64,000 bases of DNA from Prochlorococcus marinus str. MIT 0912 (GTDB lineage: Bacteria > Cyanobacteriota > Cyanobacteriia > PCC-6307 > Cyanobiaceae): positions 1,240,001 to 1,304,000 of the forward strand of contig NZ_CP114783.1 in NCBI RefSeq assembly GCF_027359595.1, written 5' to 3'. A program made the translations under genes and the position numbers. The notes beneath the pieces are model-generated. The model had not been told where the DNA came from. It saw only the letters and a program-made list of their open reading frames with translations, and made no database searches. Below, one piece after another: positions 1 through 10,581 of this stretch. Every line of letters starts with the position of its first letter. Within the stretch, counting starts at the first letter, position 1.

Positions 1-594
1 AGGTCCTTTGAGAGAAATCTTTCCATTATTTCCGTATACATAAGGGAAAACAGTCTTTGAAACTTTAATTTTTTGATAAACCGACTCGATAGATGCGGGA
101 ATCTCAATATCGCCGGACACCCAAACCTCCCAATCCAGTGGATGAGCAATAGTTGATTCAATACCTTTTTCTTTTAAATCATTTGCTACTTTTTCAGCAG
201 ACTCGAAACTTGCAAAAGGGCCAATTGTTTTTCGAATAAATACTTTGGGATTTAATAAGTCTCTCGCTCGCCAACCAATATTAATTTCTTTAGCCTTTAG
301 AATTATTCCATTAGCATCTTTCAGAATCAATTTTCTGCCATTACTGACAAGCCTCAAAGATGGTGAATTCTGATCATTAATGATTTCTTTTCCTAAGTAT
401 GGTTTGATCCCAACAAGCAGCACATTTTTTTCTGAACTAATTAAAGGTGTTTGAGGAGGTGCCTGATGAGTTGCAAAAACGTTCACTTTGCGAGGATTCG
501 CAATACAAACTTGATTTGAATAATGCGTAACAATCAAGAGAAACAATCCAAGACCAAAAAAACACTTTTGATTCTTTAAATAGTTTTTAATCAC
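1..594 (-). CDS. SpoIID/LytB-like secreted protein, N-terminal part (runs off the window)
   Basis: An open frame of 198 codons runs on the minus strand from a GTG at 594 to the window edge with no stop, so the gene is partial. The GTG is preceded by an AGGAG ribosome-binding site about ten bases upstream. The product starts with a basic stretch and a hydrophobic segment (residues about 12-25), typical of a signal peptide, and continues with hydrophilic sequence rich in beta-prone segments. I associate this gene, divergent from rpmI, with the SpoIID/LytB amidase-enhancer family of picocyanobacteria, but the catalytic-domain end is outside the window. The reading frame is certain; the family name is tentative. 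Confidence 0.6.
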   Translation of the reverse strand, partial: MIKNYLKNQKCFFGLGLFLLIVTHYSNQVCIANPRKVNVFATHQAPPQTPLISSEKNVLLVGIKPYLGKEIINDQNSPSLRLVSNGRKLILKDANGIILKAKEINIGWRARDLLNPKVFIRKTIGPFASFESAEKVANDLKEKGIESTIAHPLDWEVWVSGDIEIPASIESVYQKIKVSKTVFPYVYGNNGKISLKGP

Positions 595-686
595 AACAAA
601 AATCTCCTTCCAGCAAAAAATTAATAATTTGGGTTGGCTTAAGTGAGCTTAAGGACGTATTCTTATAGTCTAACTATGCTTTATCA

Positions 687-884
687 ATGCCAAAGCTCAA
701 GACCCGCAAAGCTGCTGCAAAGCGGTTCAAAGCAACAGGCACTGGCAAGTTCATGAGACGTCGTGCATTTCACAATCACTTACTTGACCATAAGAGCCCT
801 AAATTAAAAAGGCACCTTAAAACAAAAGCAGTGGTAGACGAACGTGATGCAGAGAACGTAAGCCTTATGCTTCCTTATGCTTAA
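687..884 (+). CDS. rpmI: 50S ribosomal protein L35
   Basis: This 65-residue, very basic protein begins [14 protein letters not shown] and carries the [14 protein letters not shown] segment of bacterial L35. Its length is the family norm. It is a late-assembling protein of the large ribosomal subunit. The next gene, 52 bases downstream, is rplT, the usual rpmI-rplT pair. infC is not adjacent here; a divergent SpoIID-like gene lies upstream. Confidence 0.97.
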   Translation: MPKLKTRKAAAKRFKATGTGKFMRRRAFHNHLLDHKSPKLKRHLKTKAVVDERDAENVSLMLPYA

Positions 885-936
885 GACTTCTTACTACCGG
901 TTATTAGTTCAATTTCTTGATTTCTGATTATTAATT

Positions 937-1284
937 ATGGCACGTGTTAAAAGAGGTAATGTTGCAAGAAAACGTAGAAACAAAATTCTTCGTCTAGCAA
1001 AAGGCTTTAGAGGGGGGAATGGAACTCTTTTCAGAACTGCAAATCAAAGAGTAATGAAAGCTCTTTGTAACGCCTATAGAGACAGAAGAAGAAGAAAGCG
1101 TGATTTCCGAAGACTTTGGATTGCAAGAATCAATGCAGCCGCAAGACTAAACGGATTAAGCTATAGCAAGTTTATGGGTAGCTTAAAAAAAGCAGATATA
1201 AAAATCAACAGAAAAATGTTGGCTCAATTAGCTGTTACAGATCCTAAAACATTTACAAATATCGCAGTTAATTCAAAAGGCTAA
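937..1284 (+). CDS. rplT: 50S ribosomal protein L20
   Basis: The 115-residue basic protein starts [18 protein letters not shown] and contains the [21 protein letters not shown] region that is diagnostic of L20. Full length for the family. L20 binds 23S rRNA and is needed early in large-subunit assembly; in many bacteria it also represses its own operon at the rpmI leader. It forms a two-gene unit with rpmI and is followed by a small hairpin and a T-run. Confidence 0.98.
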   Translation: MARVKRGNVARKRRNKILRLAKGFRGGNGTLFRTANQRVMKALCNAYRDRRRRKRDFRRLWIARINAAARLNGLSYSKFMGSLKKADIKINRKMLAQLAVTDPKTFTNIAVNSKG

Positions 1285-1287
1285 ATG

Positions 1288-1312
1288 CACTATAGTAGTG
1301 TTTTCTTTTTTA
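1288..1312 (+). terminator. weak rho-independent-type terminator after rplT
   Basis: Four bases after the rplT stop a 5-bp stem CACTA/TAGTG with a 3-base loop is followed by a T-rich run (TTTTCTTTTTT). The stem is short, so termination may be partial. Confidence 0.4.
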
Positions 1313-1431
1313 AAGTTATGTATAAATATTTAATTAAACCAAAAGAATACAGAAGAAAATCCAAAAATTAAGATTATGCTAATAATAAATAATTACTATA
1401 CGCTCAACAAGTTAGTAATTAGTTTTAGACA

Positions 1432-1989
1432 ATGATAGCTAATCTTCCTCAAACTTATTTAATAGGACTATGTTTGCTATTAGTAATTATAGCTATTTTA
1501 GTAGGAAGACAATTATATAAAGTAAGAAAAGATGAAATGAAGCTTATAAAACTAGAGAAAGAGGATTCAAATACAAAAGAAGATTCTGCTAAAATGTATG
1601 AATTAGCATCTGTTCAATTAAAGAAAAGATTATATCCTCAAGCCACATCAACTTTAAAACAAGCATTAAAGAAACTAGATGGAGAACCACAAGAAGCTAA
1701 AGCACTTATAGAAAATGCCTTAGGTTTTGCACTTGCTGCCCAAAATGACTTTAAATCCGCAGTAATTCATTATAAAAAAGCATTAACTGCTAAATCTGAA
1801 TATCCAGTTGCATTAAACAATCTCGGTTTTGCTCATCAGCGTTTGCTTAAAGAAGATGAAGCTTATAAAAATTATCAAGAGGTTTTAAAGCTAGATCCTA
1901 ATAACAAAACTGCAATCTCCCAAATAAAAAGACTTGAACGAATAATTGGAAAAAGTAAAGATCAATTATTGAATAAAAAAGGTTTCTAA
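1432..1989 (+). CDS. TPR-repeat membrane-anchored protein, Ycf37-like photosystem I assembly factor
   Basis: The 185-residue product has one N-terminal transmembrane helix (about residues 9-25) followed by a charged linker and about three tetratricopeptide repeats (residues 50-155), with the typical ALNNLGFAH and YQEVLKLDPNN signatures. This architecture and length match cyanobacterial Ycf37, a thylakoid-associated protein that helps photosystem I assembly or stability. The assignment rests on architecture, since TPR proteins are hard to separate by motif alone. It lies between rplT and thiG, with a short spacer to thiG (29 bases). Confidence 0.7.
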   Translation: MIANLPQTYLIGLCLLLVIIAILVGRQLYKVRKDEMKLIKLEKEDSNTKEDSAKMYELASVQLKKRLYPQATSTLKQALKKLDGEPQEAKALIENALGFALAAQNDFKSAVIHYKKALTAKSEYPVALNNLGFAHQRLLKEDEAYKNYQEVLKLDPNNKTAISQIKRLERIIGKSKDQLLNKKGF

Positions 1990-2018
1990 ATAAATTTTAA
2001 ATTATCATATTTTTACTG

Positions 2019-2825
2019 ATGCAAACAACAAATCAATTGCTCAAAATAGGAAATAAAGAATTCAAAAGTCGGCTTCTTGTTGGAACTGGGAAATACTCAT
2101 CCTTAGAGGTTATGCAAAAAAGCCTCTTAAATACAAACTCTGAAATAGTTACTGTTGCAGTTAGAAGAATTCAAGGACTTGAAACTGGACATAAAGGATT
2201 AATGGAATCAATTGACTGGAAAAGTATATGGATGCTCCCAAACACTGCAGGATGCACAAATGCTGAAGAAGCTATTCGCGTAGCGAGACTGGGGCGAGAA
2301 TTAGCAAAATTAGCAGGTCAAGAAAATAACAATTTTGTCAAATTAGAGGTTATTCCTGACAAAAAATATTTATTACCTGACCCAATTGGAACTTTAAAAG
2401 CAGCAGAACAATTAGTTAAAGAAGGATTTACTGTTCTTCCATATATAAATTCAGATCCATTAATTGCAAAACGACTTGAAGAAATTGGATGTGCAACTGT
2501 TATGCCACTTGGTTCCCCCATTGGATCTGCTCAAGGAATAAGAAATGCAGCAAATATTGCGATGATCATTGAAGAATCTCGAATACCAATAATTATTGAT
2601 GCAGGTATTGGAGTCCCAAGTGAAGCAGCTGAAGCGTTGGAAATGGGTGCCGATGGAGTTCTAATCAATAGTGCTATCGCGTTAGCTAAAAACCCTATTC
2701 TCATGGCTCAAGCCTTCTCAAAGGCAACTGAGGCTGGCAGAGACGCTTATCTATCAGGAAGGCTACAAGAGAACCTAGTTGCTAATCCGAGCTCTCCATT
2801 GGATGGAGTTATTTCAAATAATTAG
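2019..2825 (+). CDS. thiG: thiazole synthase ThiG
   Basis: ThiG makes the thiazole phosphate moiety of thiamine from deoxyxylulose phosphate, dehydroglycine or its equivalent, and ThiS thiocarboxylate. The 268-residue protein shows the family order: [14 protein letters not shown] at the N-terminus, AVRR, LPNTAGC, the EVIPD segment, a VLPYI(N)[11 protein letters not shown] stretch, the [12 protein letters not shown] phosphate-binding loop and [22 protein letters not shown]. All are intact. The preceding TPR gene reads in the same direction 29 bases away, but they share no obvious function. Confidence 0.97.
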   Translation: MQTTNQLLKIGNKEFKSRLLVGTGKYSSLEVMQKSLLNTNSEIVTVAVRRIQGLETGHKGLMESIDWKSIWMLPNTAGCTNAEEAIRVARLGRELAKLAGQENNNFVKLEVIPDKKYLLPDPIGTLKAAEQLVKEGFTVLPYINSDPLIAKRLEEIGCATVMPLGSPIGSAQGIRNAANIAMIIEESRIPIIIDAGIGVPSEAAEALEMGADGVLINSAIALAKNPILMAQAFSKATEAGRDAYLSGRLQENLVANPSSPLDGVISNN

Positions 2826-2874
2826 AGTAATTCGTTAAAAATTAGTAACGTTATAGTCTAATAAACAAAAAAAC

Positions 2875-3042
2875 ATGGCAGTCACTAGAGAAAGTCAAGG
2901 AAGGCTTAACGTTTTTGCAGATGAACCAAGAATTGAAATACTTACAAAAGAAAGCAGTGACAACAAAGGTTCTTGGCTTTTTACCCTTGCTGGAGTTATC
3001 CTTGTAATTGGACTTATCGCATATTCTTTAACAATCAAGTGA
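2875..3042 (+). CDS. small single-helix membrane protein, Psb34/Ssl1498-like
   Basis: A 55-residue reading frame (ATG at 2875, TGA at 3040-3042) encodes a soluble N-terminus with GRLNVFADEP followed by one transmembrane helix (residues about 33-52). The GRLNxFAxEP motif before a single helix is what I know from Ssl1498/Psb34, a small protein found on photosystem II assembly intermediates in cyanobacteria and related to the Hlip neighbourhood. It lacks the chlorophyll-binding ExxNGR motif of true Hlips. The function is inferred from this short motif and topology. Confidence 0.72.
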   Translation: MAVTRESQGRLNVFADEPRIEILTKESSDNKGSWLFTLAGVILVIGLIAYSLTIK

Positions 3043-3103
3043 AACCCTTGTAGTAGCTTGAATAATATGAGCATTTCATTTGCTCTTTCTTTTGGAGTTT
3101 AGA

Positions 3104-4297
3104 GTGAAAGTTTTCGTTCTTGGTGGTGACGGCTTCTGCGGATGGCCTTGTGCAGTAAATCTTGCTGACAAAGGTCATGATGTATTCATCGTGGATAATC
3201 TCAGTCGTCGAAAAATCGATATAGACCTTGAAGTCGAATCCTTGACTCCAATTACAAGTATTGGAGAAAGGATTAAAGCTTGGTCTGAAATAGGTGGAAG
3301 ACCTATTCAATTTATTCATTTAGACCTTGCCTCTGAATATCAAAAACTTTTAGATCTGTTGATCGAAGAAAAGCCTGATTCCATCATTCATTTTGCTGAA
3401 CAGCGTGCTGCTCCATATTCCATGAAAAGCAGCGCAACCAAAAGATATACGGTAGATAACAATGTCAATGGAACTCATAATCTCTTGGCCGCAATCGTTG
3501 AATCTCAATTAGATATTCACATTGTTCATCTTGGGACTATGGGGGTTTATGGATATGGATCTCATAGAGGTGCGACCATCCCTGAAGGTTACCTAAAGGT
3601 GGAAGTACCTCAACCAGATGGAAGTCGTTTTGAAGAAGAAATACTGCATCCAGCAAGTCCTGGAAGCGTATATCACATGACAAAAACGCTTGATCAATTG
3701 CTCTTTCTCTACTACAACAAAAATGACCAGATCAGAATCACTGATCTTCATCAAGGAATTGTATGGGGAACAAATACTGATGTCACAAGCCGTGATCCAA
3801 GACTGACAAATCGATTTGACTATGACGGTGATTATGGAACAGTGTTAAATAGATTTTTAATGCAAGCTGCCATAGGATATCCGCTAACAGTTCATGGTAC
3901 TGGTGGACAAACAAGAGCTTTTATTCATATTCAAGATTCAGTAAAATGTGTTCAACTGGCACTGGAGAACCCTCCAGAAAAAGGTGAAAGAGTGAAAATT
4001 TTCAATCAAATGACTGAAAGTCACCAAGTAGGAGAATTAGCTAAAAAAGTAGCCTCTCTAACTGGAGCGAAAATCAATTATCTTCCCAACCCAAGAAATG
4101 AAGCAGTCGAAAATGATTTAATAGTAGATAATCGATGTTTTATTGAACTTGGATTAGATCCCACAACTCTAGATAATGGACTTTTAGAAGAAGTTGTTAA
4201 TGTCGCAAAAAAATTCGCGAATAGATGTGATTTAAAACGAATACCTTGTGTATCTGCATGGACATCAACCCAAGCGAAAGCAATCAATAAATCCTAA
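3104..4297 (+). CDS. sqdB: UDP-sulfoquinovose synthase
   Basis: SqdB converts UDP-glucose and sulfite to UDP-sulfoquinovose, the head-group donor of the thylakoid sulfolipid SQDG. The protein is an extended short-chain dehydrogenase with an N-terminal NAD-binding loop (VKVFVLGGDGFCGWPCA), the YHMTK catalytic Tyr-Lys motif near residue 192, and the long RITDLHQGIVWGTNT region of SqdB. I place the start at GTG 3104, giving 397 residues, because it opens directly on the beta strand of the Rossmann fold and has a GGAG-like sequence nearby. The upstream ATG at 3080 would add eight unconserved residues. sqdX follows 36 bases later, as in other picocyanobacteria. Confidence 0.97.
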   Translation: MKVFVLGGDGFCGWPCAVNLADKGHDVFIVDNLSRRKIDIDLEVESLTPITSIGERIKAWSEIGGRPIQFIHLDLASEYQKLLDLLIEEKPDSIIHFAEQRAAPYSMKSSATKRYTVDNNVNGTHNLLAAIVESQLDIHIVHLGTMGVYGYGSHRGATIPEGYLKVEVPQPDGSRFEEEILHPASPGSVYHMTKTLDQLLFLYYNKNDQIRITDLHQGIVWGTNTDVTSRDPRLTNRFDYDGDYGTVLNRFLMQAAIGYPLTVHGTGGQTRAFIHIQDSVKCVQLALENPPEKGERVKIFNQMTESHQVGELAKKVASLTGAKINYLPNPRNEAVENDLIVDNRCFIELGLDPTTLDNGLLEEVVNVAKKFANRCDLKRIPCVSAWTSTQAKAINKS

Positions 4298-4333
4298 ACC
4301 TAATTTGTACAAAATCTTGAAAAAACTCGTTCA

Positions 4334-5479
4334 GTGAAAATAGCTTTCTTTACAGAAACTTTCCTACCTAAAGTTGATGGGATAGTCACTCGTCTAACTA
4401 AAACAATTCAAAATTTAGTTGAATCAGGTGATGAAGTGACTGTTTTTTGTCCAGAAGGTTGTCCATCAAGCTATATGGGTGCAAAAGTTATAGGTGTCCC
4501 AGCGATGCCATTACCTTTATATCCGGAACTCAAATTAGGACTTCCTGGTCCAGGTGTTTCAGACGAATTAGAAAACTTTAAGCCTGATCTAATACATGTA
4601 GTCAACCCTGCTGTACTTGGATTGGGTGGTATTTGGTTAGCGAAAACAAACAATATCCCCCTTGTAGCTAGTTACCACACTCATTTACCGAAGTATTTGG
4701 AACACTATGGAATGGGAATGTTAGAGCCTCTTTTATGGGAGTTATTAAAAGCGGCTCATAATCAAGCGACTCTTAATCTATGTACTTCCACTGCAATGGT
4801 GCAAGAACTCTCAGAAAAAGGAATTCAAAATACTGCTTTATGGCAAAGAGGAGTTGATACAGATATTTTTAAACCAGAACTAAGAGACGAAAAAATGAGA
4901 AAGCGTCTTTTGGGAAACTTTAGCGATGAAGGATCTTTATTGATATATGTCGGAAGACTCTCAGCAGAAAAACAAATTGAAAGAATTAAACCTGTACTTG
5001 AAGCACTACCAAGCACTCGACTAGCTCTTGTTGGAGATGGTCCATATCGACAACAACTAGAAAAAATTTTCCAAGGAACCTCAACTACCTTTGTGGGATA
5101 TTTAAGTGGTAATGAATTAGCAAGTGCTTATGCCTCTGGTGATGCTTTCCTATTTCCCTCAAGTACAGAAACTTTGGGATTAGTTCTTTTAGAAGCAATG
5201 GCTGCTGGATGTCCAGTTGTAGGCGCAAATAAAGGTGGCATCCCAGATATCATTTCAGATGGAGAAAATGGATGTTTATACAATCCTGATGGAGAAAATG
5301 ATGGAGCTTTGAGTTTAATAGAAGCTACAAAAAAATTATTGGGCAACGAAATAGAACGGACAGAGATGAGACAGGCTGCTCGTTCAGAAGCTGAGAGATG
5401 GGGATGGGAAGGCGCTACAAAACAATTAAAAAGTTATTACGAAGAAGTACTAAACAAAAAACAAAATGTTGCTGCTTAG
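4334..5479 (+). CDS. sqdX: sulfolipid glycosyltransferase SqdX
   Basis: SqdX transfers sulfoquinovose from UDP-sulfoquinovose to diacylglycerol, the last step of SQDG synthesis. The 381-residue GT-B, family GT4 protein opens KIAFFTETFLPKVDGIVTRL, has SYHTHLPKYLEHYG in the N-terminal domain and the C-terminal nucleotide-sugar site with PSSTETLGLVLLEAMAAG. The start is GTG at 4334. It follows sqdB by 36 bases and is almost certainly co-transcribed; the pair lets phosphorus-poor ocean cells use sulfolipid in place of phospholipid. Confidence 0.96.
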   Translation: MKIAFFTETFLPKVDGIVTRLTKTIQNLVESGDEVTVFCPEGCPSSYMGAKVIGVPAMPLPLYPELKLGLPGPGVSDELENFKPDLIHVVNPAVLGLGGIWLAKTNNIPLVASYHTHLPKYLEHYGMGMLEPLLWELLKAAHNQATLNLCTSTAMVQELSEKGIQNTALWQRGVDTDIFKPELRDEKMRKRLLGNFSDEGSLLIYVGRLSAEKQIERIKPVLEALPSTRLALVGDGPYRQQLEKIFQGTSTTFVGYLSGNELASAYASGDAFLFPSSTETLGLVLLEAMAAGCPVVGANKGGIPDIISDGENGCLYNPDGENDGALSLIEATKKLLGNEIERTEMRQAARSEAERWGWEGATKQLKSYYEEVLNKKQNVAA

Positions 5480-5481
5480 TT

Positions 5482-5742
5482 TTATGCAGCATGAGGAGGT
5501 GGGGTTGGGGAATCAAATGATTGCAAAGGCAACACCAAAGTTGCCCAGGAAGAAAGCTTTGCTGGCCTTTGTTTCTTAGGCTGTCGAACCCCAAATGGGA
5601 CTCTAACTACATTAGTTCCAGCAACTTGTAAAAGTTCGCCTTTATTTAAAACTGATTCAAAGCAATTAGAAAAAGAAGGCAAGGATAAATCATCCTTTTT
5701 TTTCACTTGATCTGGAAGATCAAAAGATGTCTTTTTGTTCAT
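5482..5742 (-). CDS. small conserved-type hypothetical protein
   Basis: An 86-residue product of unknown function, convergent with sqdX and only two bases from its stop. It has no membrane segment or clear motif. The N-terminus is lysine- and aspartate-rich, the middle contains VAGTNVVRVPFGVRQPKKQRPAKLSSWATLV, split here only for description, and the C-terminus ends in a proline run before HAA. The ORF occupies the only gap between sqdX and gcvP and has normal codon use, which favours a real gene. No function can be given. Confidence 0.6.
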   Translation of the reverse strand: MNKKTSFDLPDQVKKKDDLSLPSFSNCFESVLNKGELLQVAGTNVVRVPFGVRQPKKQRPAKLSSWATLVLPLQSFDSPTPPPHAA

Positions 5743-5864
5743 TTGGTCCCCATAAAATTTAAAGCTGCGGCAAAGATTAATAGAAAAATTTTCAACAGCC
5801 GAAAATAACCAATAATTTGGTTTGCGATTGAAACTTAACTAATAAAACAAGTTTTAACCAGTCT

Positions 5865-8771
5865 TCAAATAGAATTAATATCTTCTAAATCTTCAACTGA
5901 AGGACAACTACATATCAAATTCCTGTCACCGTAAGCATTATTAATACGTGAAACTGATGGCCAAAATTTATATTTTTCTTGCTCAGGCAATGGATAAGCT
6001 GCTTCTTTACGAGAATAAGGTCTATCCCAATCATCAGAAGTCACTGTTTTTAAAGTGTGTGGAGATTGTTTTAAGGGATTATTAATAGGATCAATCTTTC
6101 CTAATTTAATTTGTTCAATTTCTTCTCGTATTCCAATCATCGCATCACAAAAACGATCTAGTTCAGACAAACTTTCACTTTCTGTTGGTTCAACCATCAA
6201 TGTTCCAGCGACAGGCCAACTGATTGTTGGAGCATGAAATCCATAATCCATCAATCTCTTCGCCACATCCTCAACTTCTATACCCAACTGACTCTTTAAG
6301 GGTCGTAAATCTAATATGCATTCATGAGCTACCAAGCCATTAGGATCTTTGAATAAAACAGGGTAATAAGGATCAAGTCGTTTTGCTAAATAATTAGCTG
6401 AGAGGATTGCGATTGAACTTGCTTTGCGTAACCCATCTTTACCCATCATTCGAATGTACATCCAACTGATCGGTAATATTCCAGCGCTGCCAAATGGAGC
6501 AGCAGAGACTGCCGAAATTGCCTTTTCACCTCCACAATTAACTATTGAATGTCCAGGAAGATAAGGGACCAAATGGCCTGCAACAGCAATGGGACCTACG
6601 CCTGGTCCTCCTCCTCCATGAGGAATGGCAAAAGTTTTATGCAGATTTAAATGGCAAACATCTATGCCATAAGATCCAGGCCTGCAAATACCAACTTGAG
6701 CATTTAGATTTGCACCATCCAAATAAACCTGACCACCCTCTTGATGAATTACTTGGCAAATCTCACGAATATTTGGCTCAAATACTCCATGAGTTGAAGG
6801 GTAAGTAACCATTAATGCAGCCAAATTCTTGGAATGAATCTTTGCTTTATTTCTTAAGTCTTCCAAATCAACATTGCCGTATTTATCGCATTGAACAGAG
6901 ACAACTTTAAAACCAGACATGACAGCGCTAGCTGGATTCGTCCCATGGGCACTCGTTGGAATCAAGCAAATATTTCTATGCCCCTCCCCAATAGACTTAT
7001 GCCATGAACGTATGACAAGCAAACCAGCAAATTCTCCTTGGGAACCTGCATTTGGCTGAAGAGAAACCCCCTGAAAGCCAGTCAAAGCAGAAAGCCAACT
7101 TTCAAGGTCATGAATTATTTCATGGAATCCATCTAATTGACCATGAGGAGCAAAAGGATGAATAGACGAAAACTCACTCCATTCGATGGGTAAAAGTTCC
7201 GCAGCTGCATTCAATTTCATGGTGCAACTCCCCAAAGGAATCATTCCTTGCACTAGAGAAACATCTTTCGACACTAAAAAATGTATGTATCTCATCAGAT
7301 CAGTCTCACTTTGATATTGATTAAATACCCGTTGTTCAAGCCAAGGTTTTGTACGAAGTGGGATATCTTTTAGTGGATCATTTTCATTTATAAACGTAGA
7401 ACTACTGTTGACGTTCCTTCCTTTGACTTGTGCGAGAATTTGATGCAATTTATAAATTTCTTGATCGCAAGTCAACTCATCAAAAGTAACACCAAAACCC
7501 TTAGCACTTTTAATATCTGATCCAATAGGAAGCACTCTAAGGTTATAACCTTCTTTAGAAGCTAATTGAATAACTTTTGATGCTTCTGGACAATAAATAT
7601 CTATACTATCAAACCCAGAATATCTATCTAAAGGATATTCCAGATTACTTATAATACATTCAAAATCTGATCTAAATTTAAGGATCTTGTTTGCAATTTT
7701 CTTAAGACCATGAGGACCATGGTGAACAGCATAAAAAGAAGAGAGAACAGCTAATAAGACTTGAGCTGTACAAATGTTACTTGTTGCTTTATCTCTTCGA
7801 ATATGTTGCTCTCTTGTTTGGAGGGCAAGCCTCAGAGCTTGATTACCCTCTACGTCAACTGATTGGCCTACTATCCTTCCTGGTATCTGTCTTTTATATA
7901 TTTCTTTAGTTGCAAAAAAAGCTGCATGTGGTCCACCACATGCAATAGGTACTCCAAATCTTTGCGCACTTCCAACAACAATATCCGCACCAAGTTCTCC
8001 CATTGGTTTGATCAAAACTTGTGCCAATGGATCAATTGAAATGGTTACAATTGCATCGTATTTGTGTGCCTGATTAATTATTGAGGTTGGGTCCCAAATA
8101 CATCCATTTTTCCCAGGTAACTGAATAAGTATTCCAAAGACATTATTATCAATAAAAAAATTCTTATTATCAAAAAACTCAAGTACAATTCCAAGTGGTT
8201 CACATCGAGTTTTTAGTACGTCAAATGTTTGAGGCAAAATGTCTTGATCAACTAAAAATTTATTAGCATTTTTATTTTTTCTAACAGCTAGACTCAAACT
8301 TATTGCCTCAGCTGCCGCAGTTGCTTCATCAAGTAAAGAAGCATTTGATATGGGCAAACCTGTTAATTCACTTATTAAGGTCTGAAAATTAAATAAGGCT
8401 TCTAATCTACCTTGGGATATTTCTGCTTGATAAGGAGTATAAGCTGTATACCAATTGGGATTTTCTAGAACATTTCTTTGTATTACTGGAGGTAAAACTG
8501 TGGAATAATAACCAAGGCCAATCAAAGATCGATTTTCGATATTTTTCTTTGAAATTAATTTTATTTCTTTTAACGCTTCATTTTGATCGCATCCACATGA
8601 AATAGAAACACCATTATTTTCTGAATCAAAGATTTCATCAGGAATTACAGAAGATATAAAATCTTCCGAATTTTCAAAACCAAGTTGATGAAGCATAAAA
8701 GCTTCATCTTCGTTGTTAGGTCCTAGATGGCGAGACTTAAAAGTGAAATCCTTTAATTCTGCTTTTGACAT
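5865..8771 (-). CDS. gcvP: glycine dehydrogenase (decarboxylating), P-protein of the glycine cleavage system
   Basis: GcvP decarboxylates glycine on pyridoxal phosphate and passes the aminomethyl group to the lipoyl arm of GcvH. In cyanobacteria this consumes photorespiratory glycine. The product is about 968 residues, the standard single-chain length. The C-terminal half contains the PLP-lysine region [16 protein letters not shown] and a [10 protein letters not shown] segment. I choose ATG at 8771 (MSKAELKDF) because the upstream extension begins with TTG and adds eight poor residues. gcvH lies just upstream on the same strand; gcvT is separate at 28.7 kb. Confidence 0.97.
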   Translation of the reverse strand: MSKAELKDFTFKSRHLGPNNEDEAFMLHQLGFENSEDFISSVIPDEIFDSENNGVSISCGCDQNEALKEIKLISKKNIENRSLIGLGYYSTVLPPVIQRNVLENPNWYTAYTPYQAEISQGRLEALFNFQTLISELTGLPISNASLLDEATAAAEAISLSLAVRKNKNANKFLVDQDILPQTFDVLKTRCEPLGIVLEFFDNKNFFIDNNVFGILIQLPGKNGCIWDPTSIINQAHKYDAIVTISIDPLAQVLIKPMGELGADIVVGSAQRFGVPIACGGPHAAFFATKEIYKRQIPGRIVGQSVDVEGNQALRLALQTREQHIRRDKATSNICTAQVLLAVLSSFYAVHHGPHGLKKIANKILKFRSDFECIISNLEYPLDRYSGFDSIDIYCPEASKVIQLASKEGYNLRVLPIGSDIKSAKGFGVTFDELTCDQEIYKLHQILAQVKGRNVNSSSTFINENDPLKDIPLRTKPWLEQRVFNQYQSETDLMRYIHFLVSKDVSLVQGMIPLGSCTMKLNAAAELLPIEWSEFSSIHPFAPHGQLDGFHEIIHDLESWLSALTGFQGVSLQPNAGSQGEFAGLLVIRSWHKSIGEGHRNICLIPTSAHGTNPASAVMSGFKVVSVQCDKYGNVDLEDLRNKAKIHSKNLAALMVTYPSTHGVFEPNIREICQVIHQEGGQVYLDGANLNAQVGICRPGSYGIDVCHLNLHKTFAIPHGGGGPGVGPIAVAGHLVPYLPGHSIVNCGGEKAISAVSAAPFGSAGILPISWMYIRMMGKDGLRKASSIAILSANYLAKRLDPYYPVLFKDPNGLVAHECILDLRPLKSQLGIEVEDVAKRLMDYGFHAPTISWPVAGTLMVEPTESESLSELDRFCDAMIGIREEIEQIKLGKIDPINNPLKQSPHTLKTVTSDDWDRPYSRKEAAYPLPEQEKYKFWPSVSRINNAYGDRNLICSCPSVEDLEDINSI

Positions 8772-8872
8772 GAGCTTGTTCTCAAGCACAAGCAAGTTAA
8801 GTTATTGGAGGGAAGGCCACTGTAGAGAAAAATTTCCTGATTTGTTGTAAGAAAAAATTATTGAGTAAAATT

Positions 8873-9259
8873 TTATGCAGCAATTTTCTTTGAGTATGTC
8901 TCAGAATCCATAAGCTCTTTTAATTGGTCAGGGTTATCAGGACGAATGATTAACAACCATCCTTCACCATGAGGATCGTTCTGAAGTTCCTCTGGGCTTG
9001 CCAAAACAGAATTGTTTCTATGGACAATTTCTCCGCTAACTGGGGCATACATATCTTCTACAGCCTTTACTGATTCCACGGAGCCAAAGCTCTCACCTTT
9101 AGCTATTGAAGTACCTTCATCTGGTAGATCAACAAAAACGATATCTCCTAATTGATCGACCGCAAATTCACTGATACCAATTCGAACTAATGCATCATCA
9201 ACATAAGCATATTCATGACTGTCAGCAAAACGAAAATGATCTGGGAAGGAAAAAGCCAT
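8873..9259 (-). CDS. gcvH: glycine cleavage system H protein
   Basis: GcvH is the small lipoyl carrier that shuttles the aminomethyl intermediate between GcvP, GcvT and lipoamide dehydrogenase. The 128-residue protein has the lipoylation site ESVKAVEDMYAPVSG with the lysine at about residue 65, and the GDIVFVDLP segment. It is 101 bases upstream of gcvP on the same strand and 20 bases downstream of the Alr-type gene, so the three are probably one transcript. Confidence 0.97.
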   Translation of the reverse strand: MAFSFPDHFRFADSHEYAYVDDALVRIGISEFAVDQLGDIVFVDLPDEGTSIAKGESFGSVESVKAVEDMYAPVSGEIVHRNNSVLASPEELQNDPHGEGWLLIIRPDNPDQLKELMDSETYSKKIAA

Positions 9260-9279
9260 TGCGTCAAAACGAAAAACGC

Positions 9280-10545
9280 TTAATCATTCTGAGGCAATTT
9301 GATCAATCCTGCCTGAAATAACTTAGTTAATGCATGAATCAAAGCAATTTTGACATGAGAGCGATGGGATCCTCCTTGAATAAATAGATCAAATGGAGGT
9401 TTCATTGGAGCATCAGCAGAAAATTCACTCGTACTGCCATCTACAAAAGTTCCACCAGCCATGACTAAGTTATTTTCATAACCTGGCATTGGAGCAGGTA
9501 CTGGATCAAGAAAAGATCCAATAGGTGATTTCTCTTGAAAAGACCTACAAATGATCTGTAAAATTTCTGGATCGCCTATTCTGACTACTTGGATCAAATC
9601 AGTTCGCATAGAACCTGGGGTTGGCAAAACTTGAAAGCCCAATTCACTAAAAGTTTTGGAAATAATCTCAGCACCGATTAGTGCCTCTGCAACCATTTGA
9701 GGCGCAAGAAAAAGTCCTTGTAAAATAGTTCGATTTAAGTCAAAAGTAATGCCACCTTCTGATCCAATACCTGGAGCAGTCAAGCGGCAACATGCTTTAT
9801 CAACTAAATCAGCTTTCCCAGCAATATATCCACCAGTAGGAACAATAGTTCCCCCCAAATTTTTTATTAAAGAACCTGCTATCAAATCTGCCCCTACTGA
9901 GGTTGGCTCCTTAGTTTCAACAAATTCTCCATAACAATTATCAACAAAACAAATACAGTTAGGTTGAATTTTATGACATAAATAACAAATTTTTTTAATA
10001 ACCTCAATACCCAAAGATGGACGCCATGTATAACCACAGCTACGTTGTATGAAAATTAATTTTCTAGGTATATCTAAAGCTTTTTCTAAAGCTACAAAAT
10101 CTATATTTCCATCATTCTTTAAAGATATATCATCATAATTAATACCAAACTCAATCAAAGATCCTTGACCATTACCCCTCAATCCAATCACTTCTTCAAG
10201 TGATTCGTAGGGCCTTCCAGTAACAGATAACAGATCATCTCCTGGTCTTAGGACGCCAAATAAAGATGATGTTATAGCATGAGTACCACTTACAAACTGG
10301 AGTCTTACCGCTGCTTTTTCTGCCTCTAAAACATTTGCAAAAATTTTATCAATTACATCTCTCCCTAAATCTCCATGTCCATATCCAGTCAATGATGCAA
10401 AATGTTGCACATTCAGATGAGATTCAGAAAAAGCTTTTAGGACTTTTTCTAATTTGAACGTTATGCTATCAGTCTTATCTTGAATTGATAAGTATAATTT
10501 TTTTTCTATATTATCAACAAAATTTTTAGCAGATTTTTGTATCAT
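9280..10545 (-). CDS. PLP enzyme of the methionine gamma-lyase / aluminium-resistance (Alr) family
   Basis: The 421-residue protein belongs to the fold-type I PLP enzymes related to cystathionine beta-lyase that are annotated as aluminium-resistance proteins. Visible landmarks are HFASLTGYGHGDLGRD, the VSGTHAI segment that contacts the cofactor, DNCYGEFVE, and the SLIKNLGG region carrying the probable Schiff-base lysine. Full length. The true substrate in cyanobacteria is not known. It sits immediately upstream of gcvH with a 20-base gap, an association that may reflect shared amino-acid or one-carbon metabolism. Confidence 0.85.
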   Translation of the reverse strand: MIQKSAKNFVDNIEKKLYLSIQDKTDSITFKLEKVLKAFSESHLNVQHFASLTGYGHGDLGRDVIDKIFANVLEAEKAAVRLQFVSGTHAITSSLFGVLRPGDDLLSVTGRPYESLEEVIGLRGNGQGSLIEFGINYDDISLKNDGNIDFVALEKALDIPRKLIFIQRSCGYTWRPSLGIEVIKKICYLCHKIQPNCICFVDNCYGEFVETKEPTSVGADLIAGSLIKNLGGTIVPTGGYIAGKADLVDKACCRLTAPGIGSEGGITFDLNRTILQGLFLAPQMVAEALIGAEIISKTFSELGFQVLPTPGSMRTDLIQVVRIGDPEILQIICRSFQEKSPIGSFLDPVPAPMPGYENNLVMAGGTFVDGSTSEFSADAPMKPPFDLFIQGGSHRSHVKIALIHALTKLFQAGLIKLPQND

Positions 10546-10581
10546 ATGATTTTTAATTAAGCATAAAGAAATTTTATAAAA

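Noticed and set aside
6545-6808. 87-aa plus-strand ORF inside gcvP
   Set aside because: It is a shadow of the gcvP coding strand with no independent start signal or homology.
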